Both the position numbers and the translations under genes were made by a program. From RHLJ01 sp040222455 (GTDB lineage: Bacteria; Bacteroidota; Rhodothermia; Balneolales; Balneolaceae): DNA of 64,000 nucleotides. The notes beneath the pieces were generated by a model. That model was not told the origin of the DNA. It did no database searches and saw nothing but the letters and a program-made list of their open reading frames with translations. The stretch is from assembly GCA_040222455.1 (NCBI GenBank), contig JAVKDD010000008.1, positions 186,001 through 250,000 of the forward strand. The letters are read 5' to 3'. Positions 1 to 8,256 of the stretch are shown one piece after another. The first letter of the stretch is position 1; each line of letters begins with the position of its first letter.

Positions 1-139
1 TAAGTACAATTTCGTAACCTTCTTCCTGCAGTGATCTACATGCTTGAGATCCTGAGTAGTCGAACTCACAAGCCTGGCCAATTACAATTGGGCCTGATCC
101 GATGATGAGAATTTTATGTATGTCGTCGCGTCTTGGCAT
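1..139 (-). CDS. carB: carbamoyl-phosphate synthase large subunit, N-terminal fragment
   Basis: Only the first 46 codons lie inside the window; the gene continues past base 1. The translation begins MPRRDDIHKILIIGSGPIVI and continues with a GQACEFDYSGSQA-type segment, the characteristic start of CarB (first pre-ATP-grasp domain). CarB uses ammonia delivered by CarA, bicarbonate and two ATP to make carbamoyl phosphate for arginine and pyrimidine synthesis. The ATG lies 18 bases downstream of the carA stop codon, so carA and carB form an operon. Identification is firm; nothing can be said about the rest of the protein. Confidence 0.95.
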   Translation of the reverse strand, partial: MPRRDDIHKILIIGSGPIVIGQACEFDYSGSQACRSLQEEGYEIVL

Positions 140-157
140 TGTTTCTTTTTAAATCGA

Positions 158-1279
158 TTAAACAGTTACTGGCTTTTGGTCTTTCATTAAATCAATAAAG
201 TGATCGAACAAGTAGGCAGAGTCGTGAGGTCCGGGTGATGCTTCCGGGTGATATTGAACTGAAAAGCCTGGAAAGTTTTTAAACTTCAATCCCTCAACTG
301 TCTGATCATTTAAGTTGATATGGGTTACTTCGGCAACCTCCGGTCTAACGCTATTTTCTTTCACGGCAAAACCGTGATTTTGTGTTGAAATTTCAACTAA
401 TCCTGTTTGTAAGTTTTTAACGGGGTGATTTGCTCCCCGGTGACCTACAAACATTTTTTCAACCTCAATTCCTTCACTCATTGCAATTAGTTGATGTCCG
501 AGACATATTCCAAAAAGTGGCTTTCCTGTAGATTTTGCATAATTCACAATATCGAGTGCATACTCTCCTGTAGGATTTGGATCTCCAGGTCCATTAGAAA
601 AAAAGAATCCATCTGCTTCCCACTCTTTTACTTCTTCAAGAGTCGCTTGTGCAGGAAATACTCGTAGTGTACATCCCCTAGCTGCTAAACTATTTATGAT
701 ATTTTGTTTAATCCCATAATCAAAAGCAGCTACTCTAAATTCTGTTTCTCCCGCGGCTTCGTAGGTTTGAGCTTCAGATCGAGTTACTTTTGAAGCGAGC
801 TCGAGCCCATCCATATCTTCCCAATCTTTTGCCATTTGCACGAGTTTTTCTTCATCCAATTCTGTAGAAGAAATAACGGCATTCATCACTCCTTTTTCTC
901 GTATATGGCGTACTAAAGCCCGAGTATCCACTCCTGAAATTCCAACAATCTCATTATCCTCTAAATACTCCTGAAGACTTCGGTCTGCCATGGGATTACT
1001 GAATTCCCACGAAAAAGCTCTGGTAATAATTCCAGCAACCATTACTTTCCGATGTTCATCGTCCCGAGCCATTGTTCCATAGTTTCCTATATGTGGATAG
1101 GTCATCATCATTAATTGACCGTAATAACTTGGATCGGTAAAAATTTCTTGATAACCAGTCATACTTGTATTAAAGCATAATTCGCCGCCAGTAATACCTT
1201 CGTGCCCGACTGCCCAGCCGTGCGCTATCGTTCCATCACTTAGTGCAAGGATGGCTTTTTTTCTTGGTTGGAGTGACAT
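158..1279 (-). CDS. carA: carbamoyl-phosphate synthase small (glutaminase) subunit
   Basis: CarA hydrolyses glutamine and channels ammonia to CarB. The N-terminal domain has the family pattern (LALSDGTIAHGWAVG, then GELCFNTSMTGYQEIFTDPSY), and the C-terminal class I glutamine amidotransferase domain carries the nucleophile Cys in GICLGHQ and the His/Glu pair in QYHPEASPGP. The open frame extends 39 codons further upstream to 1396, but that extension looks unlike CarA; the ATG at 1279 (MSLQPRKKA) gives 373 residues, the usual length. A separate open frame ends two bases before this ATG, which may matter for regulation. Forms an operon with carB. Confidence 0.95.
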   Translation of the reverse strand: MSLQPRKKAILALSDGTIAHGWAVGHEGITGGELCFNTSMTGYQEIFTDPSYYGQLMMMTYPHIGNYGTMARDDEHRKVMVAGIITRAFSWEFSNPMADRSLQEYLEDNEIVGISGVDTRALVRHIREKGVMNAVISSTELDEEKLVQMAKDWEDMDGLELASKVTRSEAQTYEAAGETEFRVAAFDYGIKQNIINSLAARGCTLRVFPAQATLEEVKEWEADGFFFSNGPGDPNPTGEYALDIVNYAKSTGKPLFGICLGHQLIAMSEGIEVEKMFVGHRGANHPVKNLQTGLVEISTQNHGFAVKENSVRPEVAEVTHINLNDQTVEGLKFKNFPGFSVQYHPEASPGPHDSAYLFDHFIDLMKDQKPVTV

Positions 1280-1281
1280 GT

Positions 1282-1530
1282 TTAGATAATTCTTTGAGTG
1301 ATTGGAATTCGTATGACCTCTAATATTAGCTGGTCTTTGCGAGAAATACTGCGCCAGCATAATTCGATGCAATCTCCTGATAAAAGCTTTTGCCATGAGA
1401 TTGCCACAGACTTGCTCACTTTGTTCGCCAAAGTCTTCGCAAAGTTCGAACTATTGATAAGATCAAAAAAAATCCGACTACGAATATCGCGCCGGATTTT
1501 TGAAATAATATGATTCAATAAAAAAATCAT
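1282..1530 (-). promoter_or_regulatory. possible arginine-rich leader ORF in the carA 5' region
   Basis: An 82-codon open frame starts at an ATG inside the 3' arm of the upstream hairpin (1518-1572) and stops two bases before the carA ATG. Codons 12-19 read I-R-R-D-I-R-S-R, so four arginine codons lie exactly within the second terminator-like hairpin (1464-1501). That arrangement resembles a leader peptide whose translation under arginine shortage would disrupt a terminator in front of a gene needed for arginine synthesis. The remaining sequence resembles no known protein, and open frames of this length can arise by chance. The regulatory role is inference. Confidence 0.3.
1464..1501 (-). terminator. 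hairpin with U-tract upstream of carA (terminator or attenuator)
   Basis: A perfect 9-bp inverted repeat (AAAAATCCG at 1468-1476, CGGATTTTT at 1493-1501). Read on the minus strand, the stem is followed by a run of eight T residues, as in an intrinsic terminator. It sits about 185 bases upstream of the carA start, in the same direction as carA. It could end transcription of the upstream gene, or act as an attenuator of carAB. Confidence 0.6.
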
Positions 1531-1572
1531 TAGCTGGACATCCTTTTTGGAGGCTGACTAACTAATGATTTT
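1518..1572 (-). terminator. second hairpin with U-tract upstream of carA
   Basis: An 11-bp perfect inverted repeat (AAAATCATTAG at 1523-1533, CTAATGATTTT at 1562-1572) with a 28-base loop. On the minus strand it is followed by seven T residues. It may terminate the gene ending at 1800 or be part of a tandem carA leader. Its 3' arm contains the ATG of the leader ORF candidate. Confidence 0.55.
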
Positions 1573-1626
1573 AAGCTATGCGTTGCTAACTGTTCGATTG
1601 TATCGAATCCTTTACTTGAGGTTTCA

Positions 1627-1657
1627 AAAAGATACAACTTGAAGAGATTGGATTCAA
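1627..1657 (-). promoter_or_regulatory. possible Bacteroidota-type promoter for the carA leader
   Basis: On the minus strand, TTG (1657-1655) is followed after 20 bases by TATCTTTT (1634-1627), close to the TTG/TAnnTTTG consensus. Transcription would start near 1620, upstream of both hairpins. The match is imperfect, so this is tentative. Confidence 0.25.
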
Positions 1658-1799
1658 TGCAGAATCAGCGTTTCTTTTCCACATTTAATACACATTTCAA
1701 AACGGATATGGTATTTTAAGCACTATATCTAACCACACACTAATTATTATTTTAAGTAGTGTACTAAACTTAGGATATAAATTATAGAACTTTAGAAAA

Positions 1800-2273
1800 T
1801 TAGTTCATCCTACCTTTTCCTTGTCCTCTCATCCATCCTGCCCATTTAGGTCGACCAAGGTCATCTCTCAAAACAATCTCTTCTTCTCCACGATAGATGA
1901 TTTTGGCGATTAGGATTTCTTGCTCTTCATATGTGGCAAAGGCTCCTTCTATTTTGAGTTCTTCTCCAGCTTTGAATTCGATTCCTTCAGAATCTAGATA
2001 AAATACAGGTCCAATATGAATACTTAATTGCTCATCGTTTGCTGTTGTAAGAAGTTTTACACCAACAGTCATTCCTTTAATAGGAACAAAATTTTGTACT
2101 TCTTTAACTACCACATTAACAGTTTGCACCAATGCTGGGTTGTACATTTTCACAAATGTGGAATCGTTATTCCAGTTCATCATTCCTCGATTAGGACGAC
2201 CCTGACCACAGACCAATAATGGGATTAGAAGTAAGGCGAAAATAGTCCAGCCCACTTTTGTTTTAGTAACCAT
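1800..2273 (-). CDS. hypothetical secreted protein (157 aa)
   Basis: I do not recognise a named function. The protein begins with a clear signal peptide (basic MVTKTK, hydrophobic IFALLLIPLLV, then CGQG, which could be a signal peptidase I site or a weak lipobox). The mature part is rich in beta-strand-like segments (VKEVQNFVPIKGMTVGVKLL, IGPVFYLDSEGIEFKAGEEL) and ends with LRDDLGRPKWAGWMRGQGKG. Short secreted proteins of this sort, often OB-fold-like, occur beside membrane or redox genes, but that is only an impression. The gene is separate from carA, with 520 bases between them. It is probably exported to the periplasm. Confidence 0.7.
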   Translation of the reverse strand: MVTKTKVGWTIFALLLIPLLVCGQGRPNRGMMNWNNDSTFVKMYNPALVQTVNVVVKEVQNFVPIKGMTVGVKLLTTANDEQLSIHIGPVFYLDSEGIEFKAGEELKIEGAFATYEEQEILIAKIIYRGEEEIVLRDDLGRPKWAGWMRGQGKGRMN

Positions 2274-2346
2274 CTTTTCCTCTCTTTTACGTTAAGTTTT
2301 CCATTAAATGGATAGCTAACTAAACTTTGTGAAGGTAAAATGAATA

Positions 2347-2700
2347 TTAATTTTTTGAATCTTTGTTGTTAAATAGACTTCCGGTAAGTGTAGCCAATCC
2401 ACTTACCAAACCTCCAATAACTCCTGTAATTAAAATGACCAGATAAGGTGAGCCGATTCCCAGCATAGTTGCTATACGCGTTGAGAGAATACCATTATTT
2501 GCAAAATGGATGTACAGCGCTTGCCCACCCCAAAGTAGAAAAACAGCTAAGAATCCCAAACCAAATGAAGTAAGTCCTTTCTTTTTATATAAGTATCCAA
2601 ATAACAGACCTGGAAAGGCAATACTCCACCAAGGAAGGAAGAGGTTTAAAAGAAAAGAAGTGATTAATATTAGTAAAGTTAGTAGCATGTTTAGCTTCAA
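2347..2700 (-). CDS. small integral membrane protein, unknown function
   Basis: This 117-residue protein is almost entirely hydrophobic, with about four predicted membrane segments: MLLTLLILITSFLLNLFL, IAFPGLLFGYLY, FGLGFLAVFLLWGGQALYI and YLVILITGVIGGLVSGLATL. No catalytic motif is visible. It lies 73 bases upstream of the secreted hypothetical gene on the same strand and could be cotranscribed with it. Function unknown; the frame and composition are convincing as a real gene. Confidence 0.7.
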   Translation of the reverse strand: MKLNMLLTLLILITSFLLNLFLPWWSIAFPGLLFGYLYKKKGLTSFGLGFLAVFLLWGGQALYIHFANNGILSTRIATMLGIGSPYLVILITGVIGGLVSGLATLTGSLFNNKDSKN

Positions 2701-2768
2701 TTTTAAATTTTGAATGCTAAATTTTGAATTAAATCTTCAGTATAAAATCCAAAATTTGGCATTTAAAA

Positions 2769-5192
2769 TTAGTTAGTTGGGGAGAATTTAAGTTCAAACA
2801 AGAAATCACTTGGCTTTTCTTTCATGAACTTTAGCTCATATAACTCACCGGTTCTCCAAGTTTCAAGCATTGAGTCATAATTCGGGGAGCCCGGATTTCC
2901 TGAAGCTCCACCAGGATATACGCCATAGCCCTTTACTTCAGGTCCAAGTTCTACAACCATTCTCCAGGAAGGTCCCCAGCTATCGCGGGTTGCATTTATA
3001 GACTCAGAACTTCCACTTGAATACACATTTTGTTCTCCAAATCCTGGAATAAATGCAATGTGATCGAAGTCGTTATTAATTACCACTCCCCAATTCCAAT
3101 TTTCTCCGAATTCTCCGTAAGCATTTGTTAGTTCTTCAGTAGTTTCAAGGAAAGTCTGAGTTGCTAATATTTCTCTGGTCTCAATTTCTTCTGTTTCAAT
3201 ATCATCAAAGAATTCAAAATCCGGTTCTGATTTTATCACCTCAATCACACGATCACGTGGCGGATATCTCAATGAAGCTTCAGTAGTTCCATATTCATCA
3301 CTAAATATTCCATAATAGAAATTACTCCACCACCAACGAAATACTCCTGGTGCTTTAAGGTTAGAACTATTGTGATAATTCCAGTTTTCAAGTTCACTTA
3401 GTATCTGCAAATTACTTTCATCTAACGCACTTCTATCAATCCATGCTAAAAGTTCTGGTAAAATGGTTGCGGCGGTATAACTGAAGTCATCCATCTGCAT
3501 CATTCTCATATCATCGATGGTAATGTCTTCCATTTCTGTAAGTAGCTCATTGATTCTTCTTCCCCGTTCAAATGGTGCAAAGTCATCATCTATGTAATAG
3601 GGGTAATCTGGTGCTGCCGATTCTTGATTTGCTGAGCTTGCAAATCCTCGATCTGGATTTTTAATGTTCGGATTTTGTTCTGTTGGAATCCATCCTTGCC
3701 AATCATAAAGAGGGTTAGTTCCGTCACTAACTGTTCTACCTTGGTGTTTCCATTTATTCGGAAGCTTTCCGCTTACATAAATACCTATATCTCCTTCATT
3801 AGTCGCAAAAACAAAGTTTTGTGCAGGAGCTGTCCAATATTTGACAGCATCTTCAAAATCGGAATAGGTTTTAGCACGATTAAAACCATAAAAATTCCTT
3901 AGATCATTTGAATATTCGTGTGCAATCCATCTAAGAGCATGATAGCTAACTTCACTTTCTTTGGGATTTTGTGATTCCACTTTCGAAACAGGTCCATGGT
4001 GAGTATAGAATACTGTATCTATCACCGTTTCTTGTCCTCTTACTTTAATTTCTTCAATCCGAGTCGAAGTTGCCTTCCATTGATTATCATGCCAATATTC
4101 GTTCTTGGTCTCATCTTTAAATTGAATTTCATACCAATCCATAACATCAGCGCCTGTATTTGTAGTACCCCATGCAGCGTGTTCATTAAAACCAATAATC
4201 ACCCCAGGAACGCCTTGTAAAGAAACCCCGTATGTATTTAATCCTGGAGCATGAAGCTGAACCTCGTACCAAATGGAAGGTAAGGTTAGTCCCAAATGAG
4301 GATCATTAGCTAAAATGGGGTACCCTGATTCTGTTTTTGAACCACTAACTACCCAATTATTACTTCCAATTCCTTCAGGCCGTTCGAAAGATTCCAATCC
4401 CATTACTGAATTTGGTTTAAATATAGAATCCGGAGCTTGAACAGGAATCGGTTTAAAATCCCATTTTCTTATAGGTGGAATAATTGGATCGTTTAAAGCA
4501 GGTTTTTTTGTAAAAAACTTCTCAATAAATTCATCTCCAAAATAGGCATAGGTATTACTTGTTCTATCGTCTTGCGCACCTCCTGCTAAAGTTCTGGTCA
4601 TATTTTTAAGCATATGAGCTGTTTTAATAGGAGCCCATTCTTCAGGTGCAAAATCTAAAATTTTATATTCAACAGGATAATACTCTGGTGATAAAGATGA
4701 GATATATGCGTTTACACCATCAGAGTATGCATGTAGTGAAGCGCTAATAACCTCGTCTTTTTCAAATTCCACCGCCGATCTTTCTGCTCCATAAGGCATT
4801 CCAAGTCTACGTGTTCTCAAATCTCTATTAAGTGTTCGGGCTCCAAGCTTTTCTGAAAGTCGCCCTGCAGCATCAAATGTTTGCATCTCCATTTGAAAAA
4901 GCCGATCTCTGGCAGTTATATAACCCTGAGCGAAATATAGATCGTGCTCATTTTCTGCAAAAATGTGGGGGACTCTTCGTTCATCAAAGTAAATAGTAAC
5001 TTCTTTTTTCAGCTCTTTAAATGAAAATACTTCTGAGTCTGGTAAAGAAGTCTCTGCATTGGCCCATAAACCGGCATCAGGATCAAAAAACTTACCTAAC
5101 GGAGGAATATTTCCAAATTTTGTATTTAGGCTTAGTATTACGGCAATAAGAATTAAAAAGGAGGTAAGAGATTTAACTATGTTCATTAGCAA
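2769..5192 (-). CDS. penicillin acylase family protein (Ntn hydrolase)
   Basis: An 807-residue precursor of the penicillin amidase family. These enzymes cleave themselves into alpha and beta subunits and hydrolyse amide bonds; natural substrates include acyl-homoserine lactones and other N-acyl compounds. The self-processing site is visible as EGIG|SNNWVVSG, giving Ser277 as the new N-terminal nucleophile. YFAQGYITARDRLFQMEMQ (residues 86-104) is the conserved alpha-chain motif, and GVPGVIIGFNEHAAWGTTN is the beta-chain region that supports the oxyanion hole. A hydrophobic N-terminus (SFLILIAVILSL) suggests export or membrane anchoring. Neighbours do not reveal the substrate. Family assignment is secure; substrate is unknown. 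Confidence 0.9.
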   Translation of the reverse strand: MLMNIVKSLTSFLILIAVILSLNTKFGNIPPLGKFFDPDAGLWANAETSLPDSEVFSFKELKKEVTIYFDERRVPHIFAENEHDLYFAQGYITARDRLFQMEMQTFDAAGRLSEKLGARTLNRDLRTRRLGMPYGAERSAVEFEKDEVISASLHAYSDGVNAYISSLSPEYYPVEYKILDFAPEEWAPIKTAHMLKNMTRTLAGGAQDDRTSNTYAYFGDEFIEKFFTKKPALNDPIIPPIRKWDFKPIPVQAPDSIFKPNSVMGLESFERPEGIGSNNWVVSGSKTESGYPILANDPHLGLTLPSIWYEVQLHAPGLNTYGVSLQGVPGVIIGFNEHAAWGTTNTGADVMDWYEIQFKDETKNEYWHDNQWKATSTRIEEIKVRGQETVIDTVFYTHHGPVSKVESQNPKESEVSYHALRWIAHEYSNDLRNFYGFNRAKTYSDFEDAVKYWTAPAQNFVFATNEGDIGIYVSGKLPNKWKHQGRTVSDGTNPLYDWQGWIPTEQNPNIKNPDRGFASSANQESAAPDYPYYIDDDFAPFERGRRINELLTEMEDITIDDMRMMQMDDFSYTAATILPELLAWIDRSALDESNLQILSELENWNYHNSSNLKAPGVFRWWWSNFYYGIFSDEYGTTEASLRYPPRDRVIEVIKSEPDFEFFDDIETEEIETREILATQTFLETTEELTNAYGEFGENWNWGVVINNDFDHIAFIPGFGEQNVYSSGSSESINATRDSWGPSWRMVVELGPEVKGYGVYPGGASGNPGSPNYDSMLETWRTGELYELKFMKEKPSDFLFELKFSPTN

Positions 5193-5257
5193 TAAAAGCC
5201 TTGTTTGTTTTTACCTGTCTTAATTAGCTTGATAAATATAAGACACCAATAATTCAA

Positions 5258-5965
5258 TTATTTCTTTACCAGTGTAAATACAAGCACTGATCTAAATTGA
5301 CCTAAATATTTTGTTGAGTTAACTATCCTCTCATATAAGAACCCAATAATGTAAAATAAGGAGAAAAATCGGAGGTAGTCAGGTCTAGGTTCCCAAGTAA
5401 CTATACAGTCAACTTTGAAATTTGTTTTAGAAGCAATTTTTTGAACTTTTCTTTTTGTATTACACTTATAAATTGTTGGATAAGTATCCTCTGGCTCTCT
5501 ACTGAAAACTTTTTTACCAAAATACTCATGGAATGAAGTTGGGGTTAATGAGGCAAATAAAGGGACATAATGCCATAAATTTGGTGTTTTCCCTATAAAT
5601 GAACCTCCTGGCTTGAGAACCCGATTGATCTCTAAGAATGTATCTTCCGGGTTTTCTATATGCTCTAACACACTATGTGAGAAAACAAAATCAAACGTAT
5701 TATCAGGATATGGAATACGATATGTAGGAGGGGTTATAATTTTTGCTTCATCTAAATTTGCATTAGTCTTGATTATCTCATCAGGATCAACGCCTGCTAT
5801 AAATGCAACTTTCCCTTTATAGTTTAATTGAGGAAGGACTCCACTACCAGCTCCATAATCAAGAACCCAAGAAGATTTTGAGGTTTTTTTGCCTACTAAT
5901 TCTGCAAAAGCTGTTATGCTGCTTTTAAAATTAGGATATAGAAATCGATCTAAGAATTGTACCAT
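5258..5965 (-). CDS. class I SAM-dependent methyltransferase
   Basis: A 235-residue Methyltransf_11/25-type enzyme. Motif I is VLDYGAGSGVLPQL (residues ~34-47), the acidic SAM-ribose position follows in AGVDPDE, and the downstream motifs are DFVFSHSVLEHI and EINRVLKPGGSFIGKTPN. This layout is typical of small-molecule or lipid/sugar methyltransferases; the substrate cannot be read from sequence. It lies 29 bases downstream of the DDAH-like gene on the same strand, so they may be cotranscribed, but no shared pathway is obvious. Confidence 0.85.
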   Translation of the reverse strand: MVQFLDRFLYPNFKSSITAFAELVGKKTSKSSWVLDYGAGSGVLPQLNYKGKVAFIAGVDPDEIIKTNANLDEAKIITPPTYRIPYPDNTFDFVFSHSVLEHIENPEDTFLEINRVLKPGGSFIGKTPNLWHYVPLFASLTPTSFHEYFGKKVFSREPEDTYPTIYKCNTKRKVQKIASKTNFKVDCIVTWEPRPDYLRFFSLFYIIGFLYERIVNSTKYLGQFRSVLVFTLVKK

Positions 5966-5994
5966 AATTAAATACTATCACTTTTTTAAAAAAA

Positions 5995-6891
5995 TTACCA
6001 CAACATCATCTTCATACAAAAAACACTTCCACCACTTTTTAAGTATTCATTCGTACTGTATTCATGAATAATAAACCCCGCGTCTTCCATTGCTTTATTT
6101 GCTTCTGTACACCCCGCTTGAATAAAAACATTTTTACCATCAGGACAGGTAGCATTACATGCAAATAAGTGTTCAGCTTCGTGCTGGTTTACCTCAATCA
6201 CATTAGGAATAAGTTTACGAATTTTCGCTAAACCATCGTTTGTAAAAGCCTTAGGGTATATTAATACCGTTTCTTCATTTAAAATGCATAGACACGTGTC
6301 TAAATGATAGAATTTATCATCCACCAATTCTAGTGCTATGACCGGGGTTTTAAAGGTTTCCGAAATATGATCGTATACATCTACAGAAGATCTAAACCCA
6401 TATCCTCCCCAAATTAATCTTTTTTTATGATGCCAAATCGCATCTCCCATCCCTTCAAAATCGGTGAATTTAGTTTCATCGAGATGTACAATATGATAAG
6501 AGCTGTCCTCATACACTTTTTGAATATGTGATACTTCCCCCTTCCTTTGCGGGGCATGCATTACGCTCATAACTACTTGCTTGGTTCCGTCTGCAGTAAT
6601 ATTTGGGAGACTTTGATTTGCACAAAAAACCATATCCGGATAACCTTTTACCCCATCAATCTCATGTACATATAATCCTAGGTTTTCATAGCCTTCCTTT
6701 AATGCAATCCATTCTTCCATTGCCACATTTTTGTCAATATCTCCAATATGATCTTTCATATGTGGATTAATCACATATTCTACATCAAATTGAGAAGGAT
6801 TTACAATTAGAACTTTCTCCGGCAACGGCATAGATTCAAGATCAGATAAAGAAAAATCTAACTGATTTACTGTAGTTATTACTTTTGGCAT
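5995..6891 (-). CDS. dimethylargininase/amidinotransferase family protein
   Basis: A 298-residue pentein-fold protein of the DDAH/arginine deiminase/amidinotransferase superfamily. Visible catalytic features are the FYHLDTC segment (His196, Asp198), DFEGMGD (Glu146) and a C-terminal SGGSVFCMK with nucleophile Cys292. The substrate-binding acid is likely in YPDMVFCANQ. Members hydrolyse methylated arginines, arginine or related guanidino substrates, or form ornithine from them. Predicted cytoplasmic, with no signal peptide. The exact substrate cannot be assigned; a CtlX-like or DDAH role fits equally. Divergent from ddl. Confidence 0.85.
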   Translation of the reverse strand: MPKVITTVNQLDFSLSDLESMPLPEKVLIVNPSQFDVEYVINPHMKDHIGDIDKNVAMEEWIALKEGYENLGLYVHEIDGVKGYPDMVFCANQSLPNITADGTKQVVMSVMHAPQRKGEVSHIQKVYEDSSYHIVHLDETKFTDFEGMGDAIWHHKKRLIWGGYGFRSSVDVYDHISETFKTPVIALELVDDKFYHLDTCLCILNEETVLIYPKAFTNDGLAKIRKLIPNVIEVNQHEAEHLFACNATCPDGKNVFIQAGCTEANKAMEDAGFIIHEYSTNEYLKSGGSVFCMKMMLW

Positions 6892-7002
6892 TTATGGACT
6901 TTTTTGTGATTAACAAATTAAGATCGAAAGTTATTAACTTCGGAACAAGATGTTAAGAGTTCAAATAGGATGAAGGAGAAAGAAGAAAGAAAAATTTTCT
7001 CC

Positions 7003-7010
7003 TATATTTG
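7003..7010 (+). promoter_or_regulatory. -7 element TATATTTG upstream of ddl
   Basis: TATATTTG exactly matches the Bacteroidota TAnnTTTG -7 consensus and lies 36 bases before the ddl ATG, placing a start site near 7016. No good TTG is seen at the -33 position, so support is moderate. Confidence 0.4.
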
Positions 7011-7045
7011 AGCACTTTACTTTGAATTTTTTCTAATCCAACTCA

Positions 7046-8239
7046 ATGTCGCATAAAAATCTAGTTGTTGCTTTCGGAGGGGTTTCTCCTGAGCACGAAG
7101 TTTCGGTATTAACTGCTATGCAGGTAATGTCATCGCTTGAAGACAGTTCTTATCAAATCGTACCGTTATATATTACTAAATCAGGGCGCTGGCTTACTGG
7201 AGAGATACTTAAGGATTTATCTGAATACAAAGAACTTAATAAACTCGAACATGCAGCTTCTTCTTGTGCCTTTGTGAAAGATGAAATCGGACGAACCCTT
7301 TTAAAAGAGCAAAATAAATCTGGGTTTTTTTCAAAGCCACAGGCTTTTCCCGTGTATGCAGTGGTTTGTGCCTTTCATGGTAGTGAGGGTGAAAATGGTT
7401 CTTTTCAAGGTATTTGTGAGATGTTTAATGTGCCCTACACTGGTAGCGGCGTTCTCGGTTCATCCGTTGGAATGGATAAAGTAAAAGCCAAACAATTATG
7501 TGAAGCGAATAATATACCCGTTACATCCAGTCTCGATTTTTACGAAAGTGATTGGGAAGCTCATCAAGAAACAATACTTGAAGAAGCTGAACTTCTCGGG
7601 TTCCCACTAGTGGTGAAACCAGCAAATCTAGGAAGTAGCATTGGAGTTAAAAAGGTTGAAAATAAAAATGAATTGTTAGAAGCAATTGAAACTGCTTTCC
7701 GCTACGATGCCCACTTATTAGTAGAAGTTGGCATTCAGCCTTTGATGGAAATAAACTGTGCTGTACTTGGAACTGCCGAAAATTGTAAAGCAAGTGTATG
7801 TGAGCGCCCACTTGGAAATACAGAAACACTCTCTTTTGAAGATAAATACCAAAGTGGAGGTAGTTCAGAAAAGGGGATGGCTTCAGCAGATCGAATTATT
7901 CCTGCCGATATATCTTCTGAACTCACCGATCATATTCGATCTCTTTCTGTTCATATCTTTAAAACTTTTGATGCTTCTGGAGTTGCCCGTCTCGATTTTC
8001 TTATAAATTCTGATACAAAAGATGTGTACTTCAATGAGATTAACACCATTCCTGGTTCATTCTCTTTTTACCTTTGGGAAAAATCTGATCTTACCTTCAC
8101 ACAATTGATGGAAGAACTCATCCAAATCGGTATCAAAAAACATCAAGCTAAAAATGGTAGAATTCGTAGCTACGACACAAATTTACTTAGCGAAAAAGCA
8201 GCCAAGGGGATCAAAGGCTTAAAGGGAATTAAAGGCTAA
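7046..8239 (+). CDS. ddl: D-alanine--D-alanine ligase
   Basis: Ddl joins two D-alanines with ATP in the cytoplasm to supply the dipeptide for peptidoglycan precursors. The N-terminus VVAFGGVSPEHEVSVLTA is the family signature. The ATP-grasp core shows GVLGSSVGMDKVKAK, GFPLVVKPANLGSSIGV, and the metal-binding end motif ARLDFLINSDTKDVYFNEIN followed by TIPGSFSFYLWEKS. At 397 residues it is slightly longer than usual; the last ~25 residues form a Lys/Gly-rich tail ending KGIKGLKGIKG, absent from typical Ddl. nadK follows after 17 bases, suggesting cotranscription. Confidence 0.95.
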   Translation: MSHKNLVVAFGGVSPEHEVSVLTAMQVMSSLEDSSYQIVPLYITKSGRWLTGEILKDLSEYKELNKLEHAASSCAFVKDEIGRTLLKEQNKSGFFSKPQAFPVYAVVCAFHGSEGENGSFQGICEMFNVPYTGSGVLGSSVGMDKVKAKQLCEANNIPVTSSLDFYESDWEAHQETILEEAELLGFPLVVKPANLGSSIGVKKVENKNELLEAIETAFRYDAHLLVEVGIQPLMEINCAVLGTAENCKASVCERPLGNTETLSFEDKYQSGGSSEKGMASADRIIPADISSELTDHIRSLSVHIFKTFDASGVARLDFLINSDTKDVYFNEINTIPGSFSFYLWEKSDLTFTQLMEELIQIGIKKHQAKNGRIRSYDTNLLSEKAAKGIKGLKGIKG

Positions 8240-8256
8240 GATCGTTACCTTTGGTT

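Noticed and set aside
1280..1396. 39-codon N-terminal extension of CarA
   Set aside because: The extension does not resemble CarA N-termini; the ATG at 1279 gives normal length and the family start.
1298..1513. Plus-strand open frame opposite the carA leader
   Set aside because: No recognisable protein features, and it lies on the strand opposite two leader hairpins; probably chance.
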